From: Anaerolineae bacterium | GTDB taxonomy: Bacteria; Chloroflexota; Anaerolineae; B4-G1; SLSP01 | Direction: 5' to 3' | Assembly (NCBI GenBank): GCA_016934645.1 | Contig: JAFGSL010000422.1 | Span: forward strand, 1 to 24,640 | Length of the DNA stretch: 24,640 nucleotides | Shown here: piece after piece, positions 23,038 through 24,640 of the stretch | Layout: every line of letters begins with the position of its first letter | Numbering within the stretch: position 1 is the first letter of the stretch | Notes under the pieces: model-generated | What the model was told of the DNA's origin: nothing | The model's input: the letters and a program-made list of their open reading frames with translations, nothing else | Databases searched by the model: none | Made by a program: the position numbers and the translations under genes

Positions 23038-24240
23038 ATGTCACTATCTACATCGACGCAAACTGTGCACGCTGGGGAGGAAAAACGCAAGCCGTTTGGC
23101 GCGTTGACGACCCCGGTCTATCAGACTTCAACGTATACGTTTGAGGATACGGCGGACGTGCTAGCCTTTATGGAACGCAAAGCGGAGCGCAAAACCGTAC
23201 GCGAGGCTGGCGGTGATCTCGCGCTGCGCAACGAGTACGGACGCTATAGTAATCCGACAGTAGCCGCTGTCGAGGGCAAGCTGGCTGTTCTCGAAGGCGG
23301 TGAACGCGCGGTACTCTTCGCCAGTGGGATGAACGCCATCACGACCACGCTGTTGACGCTGCTTTCCAGCGGGGATCATGCCATTGTGGTTGCTGACTGT
23401 TACCGCCGCACGCGAGAATTCGCTGAGAAGTTCTTGCCGCGTTGGGGCGTTGAGACGACGCTGGTGCCGATCGACGACCTTGAGGCACTGGCTGTTGCAG
23501 TGCGGCCCAACACGCGCCTGATTTTGACCGAGACACCGACGAACCCTTACTTGCGCATCGCCGACCTGGCGCGCATCGCCGAAATCGCTCAGGCACAGGA
23601 TATCCTCACCGCGGTTGATAGCACGTTCGCTACGCCAGTCAACATCCAGCCGTTGGCGCTCGGGATTGATCTGGTCATCCACAGCGCCACGAAGTACCTG
23701 GGCGGGCACAACGATGTGCTTGCTGGCGCCGTCATTGGTGCACACCGGCTGCTGTCGAAGATTGAGGAGACACGTGGGTTGCTTGGTGGTGTCGGCGGCC
23801 CGCACGACGCTTATCTGTTATTACGCGGTCTGAAGACGTTGACACTGCGCGTTCATCGCCAGAACGAGAATGGGATGCGCGTGGCGCAGTTCCTCGAAGG
23901 ACACCCCGCCATTGAGCGCGTTTACTATCCCGGCCTGCAGAGTCATCCCGATTATGCGACGGCGCAGCGGCAGATGACGGGTTTCGGCGGTGTGGTCAGC
24001 TTCGAGGTGGCAGGCGGCAAAGAGATCACGAGCCGGTTCATCGACCGTTTGCAGCTACCCTACATTGGCCCGACGTTGGGTGGGGTGGAAGGCATTGTCC
24101 AACAGCAGGCGCTTTTCGTGTCGCTCGATCCGACGGAGCGTGCGGCTTCCGGTGTGAAAGATACGCTGGTGCGTTACGCCCTCGGCATCGAGGACGTGGA
24201 CGACATCATCGCGGATCTCGATCAAGCGTTGGGTGAGTGA
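23038..24240 (+). CDS. metB: Cystathionine gamma-synthase-like trans-sulfuration enzyme (plant-type)
   Basis: 400 residues; ATG follows AAGGAG at 5 nt. Cys/Met-metabolism PLP-enzyme family: NEYGRYSNPT near 65-75, ASGMNAITTTLL near 94-105, PLP lysine K219 in HSATKYLGGHNDVLAG, YYPGLQSHPDYATAQRQMTGFGG near 300-322, and a C-terminal VRYALGIEDVDDI. The CYRRTREFAEKFLPRWGV segment, the charged insertion before NEYGRYSNPT and the HPxYATAQRQMTGFGG block closely recall plant cystathionine gamma-synthases more than E. coli MetB. The reaction joins cysteine to an activated homoserine (succinyl, acetyl or phospho ester; not resolvable here) to form cystathionine for methionine synthesis in the cytoplasm. 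Controlled by the SAM-I riboswitch; the aspartate kinase gene starts 8 bp after its stop. A sulfhydrylase or lyase activity is possible within the family. Confidence 0.9.
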   Translation: MSLSTSTQTVHAGEEKRKPFGALTTPVYQTSTYTFEDTADVLAFMERKAERKTVREAGGDLALRNEYGRYSNPTVAAVEGKLAVLEGGERAVLFASGMNAITTTLLTLLSSGDHAIVVADCYRRTREFAEKFLPRWGVETTLVPIDDLEALAVAVRPNTRLILTETPTNPYLRIADLARIAEIAQAQDILTAVDSTFATPVNIQPLALGIDLVIHSATKYLGGHNDVLAGAVIGAHRLLSKIEETRGLLGGVGGPHDAYLLLRGLKTLTLRVHRQNENGMRVAQFLEGHPAIERVYYPGLQSHPDYATAQRQMTGFGGVVSFEVAGGKEITSRFIDRLQLPYIGPTLGGVEGIVQQQALFVSLDPTERAASGVKDTLVRYALGIEDVDDIIADLDQALGE

Positions 24241-24248
24241 GGGGGAGT

Positions 24249-24640
24249 GTGTTAGTCGTCCACAAATTTGGCGGCACATCGGTTGGCATCGCGGAACGGT
24301 TCGCGGCGGTAGCTGAGATTGTGTCGCAAATGGAACATCAGCCCGTCGTGGTGGTTTCGGCGATGAGTGGCGTGACAGCCCAGTTGATTGCTGGCGCGCG
24401 CGCAGCGGCGGAGGGACGCGACACGGTCTACCGTGAAATCAAGGCCGGGTTGCTGACGCGCCATTTGGCCGTGGTGGACGCGCTACTTACGCGAAGTCGT
24501 GAGCGACTGGAAGTGGGCGGTTTCGTCGAAGACCGCCTGCACGAGTTGGAACGGCTCTACCGCAGTATCGCTGTGCTGGGGGAGGTGACTGTGCGCGGGC
24601 TGGATGCGGTGGCTTCGTTTGGGGAGCAGCTCTCGTCGCA
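24249..24640 (+). CDS. Aspartate kinase (possibly fused to homoserine dehydrogenase), partial at right edge
   Basis: The frame opens with GTG at 24249, a few bases after GAGGGGGAG and 8 bp past the synthase stop. The first residues, VLVVHKFGGTSVG, are the aspartokinase nucleotide-binding signature KFGGTS, followed by VVVVSAMSGVT (the VVSAMxGxT block) and, at the edge, SFGEQLSS, the aspartate-binding GE segment. The spacing with a long helical region between is like ThrA/MetL-type kinases, so a bifunctional aspartokinase-homoserine dehydrogenase is likely but its second half is outside the window. It phosphorylates aspartate, the first step to homoserine, fitting co-transcription with cystathionine gamma-synthase under SAM control. 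Confidence 0.92.
   Translation, partial: MLVVHKFGGTSVGIAERFAAVAEIVSQMEHQPVVVVSAMSGVTAQLIAGARAAAEGRDTVYREIKAGLLTRHLAVVDALLTRSRERLEVGGFVEDRLHELERLYRSIAVLGEVTVRGLDAVASFGEQLSS

Noticed and set aside
22910..23107. A 65-residue frame across the riboswitch
   Set aside because: It runs through the aptamer 3' part and the terminator and overlaps the start of the synthase gene in another frame; no ribosome-binding site supports it.
1..24640. tRNA or rRNA genes
   Set aside because: No cloverleaf-like or rRNA-like stretch was recognised on either strand; small structures cannot be excluded without a covariance search.

Overview
The window looks like a chromosomal stretch from an uncultured member of the Chloroflexota (Anaerolineae/Caldilineae-like). 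Reasons: moderately high GC; very large exported proteins built from DUF11, Big_5-type and OB-fold modules; several exported proteins sharing a [IF][YF]LPL[VT][MV]RN[FY] tail that I associate with this phylum; and drifting heptamer/octamer repeat arrays in and between genes. The assignment is inference; there is no rRNA or other marker gene here.

Layout. From about 19,745 down to base 1 every gene is on the minus strand. A strong sigma70-like promoter (19751-19779) leads into DUF2877/YlbF-like, FdrA-like and DUF1116/YlbE-like genes, the three subunit families assigned in E. coli to oxamate carbamoyltransferase (AllH, AllF, AllG). Only 41 bp later a block of exported proteins begins: a 1001-residue fusion (SGNH-like + Ig + uncharacterised Cys-rich domain), a small Coa1-like membrane protein, a two-gene split version of the same fusion (SGNH-like/CBM-like protein and a lipoprotein, overlapping by GTGA), and a 2414-residue multidomain protein with a PHP metallophosphoesterase-like core. 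A palindromic terminator closes that block. It is followed by a kynurenine-formamidase-like cyclase-family hydrolase and a truncated GNAT-like gene at the window edge.

On the plus strand, divergent from the all-like operon with back-to-back promoters, is a secreted GH74 xyloglucanase-type enzyme (19910-22507). A 530-bp gene-free region follows. It holds a hairpin/terminator zone that is half of a nested imperfect palindrome of about 180 bp, a clear promoter, a SAM-I riboswitch and an intrinsic terminator. These control a plant-type cystathionine gamma-synthase gene and the aspartate kinase gene running off the right edge (methionine biosynthesis).

Most notable points: (1) exact 7-nt and 8-nt period arrays whose units drift stepwise, found intergenically, inside the DUF2877 reading frame, and as an 8-nt array that extends the P3 arm of the SAM-I riboswitch; two of them turn back on themselves as inverted copies. 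(2) A shared C-terminal tag on unrelated exported proteins, also found fossilised in the middle of the fusion protein. (3) Side-by-side fused and split paralogues of an uncharacterised exported two-domain system. (4) A giant protein that pairs extracellular-nuclease-like OB folds with a PHP domain.
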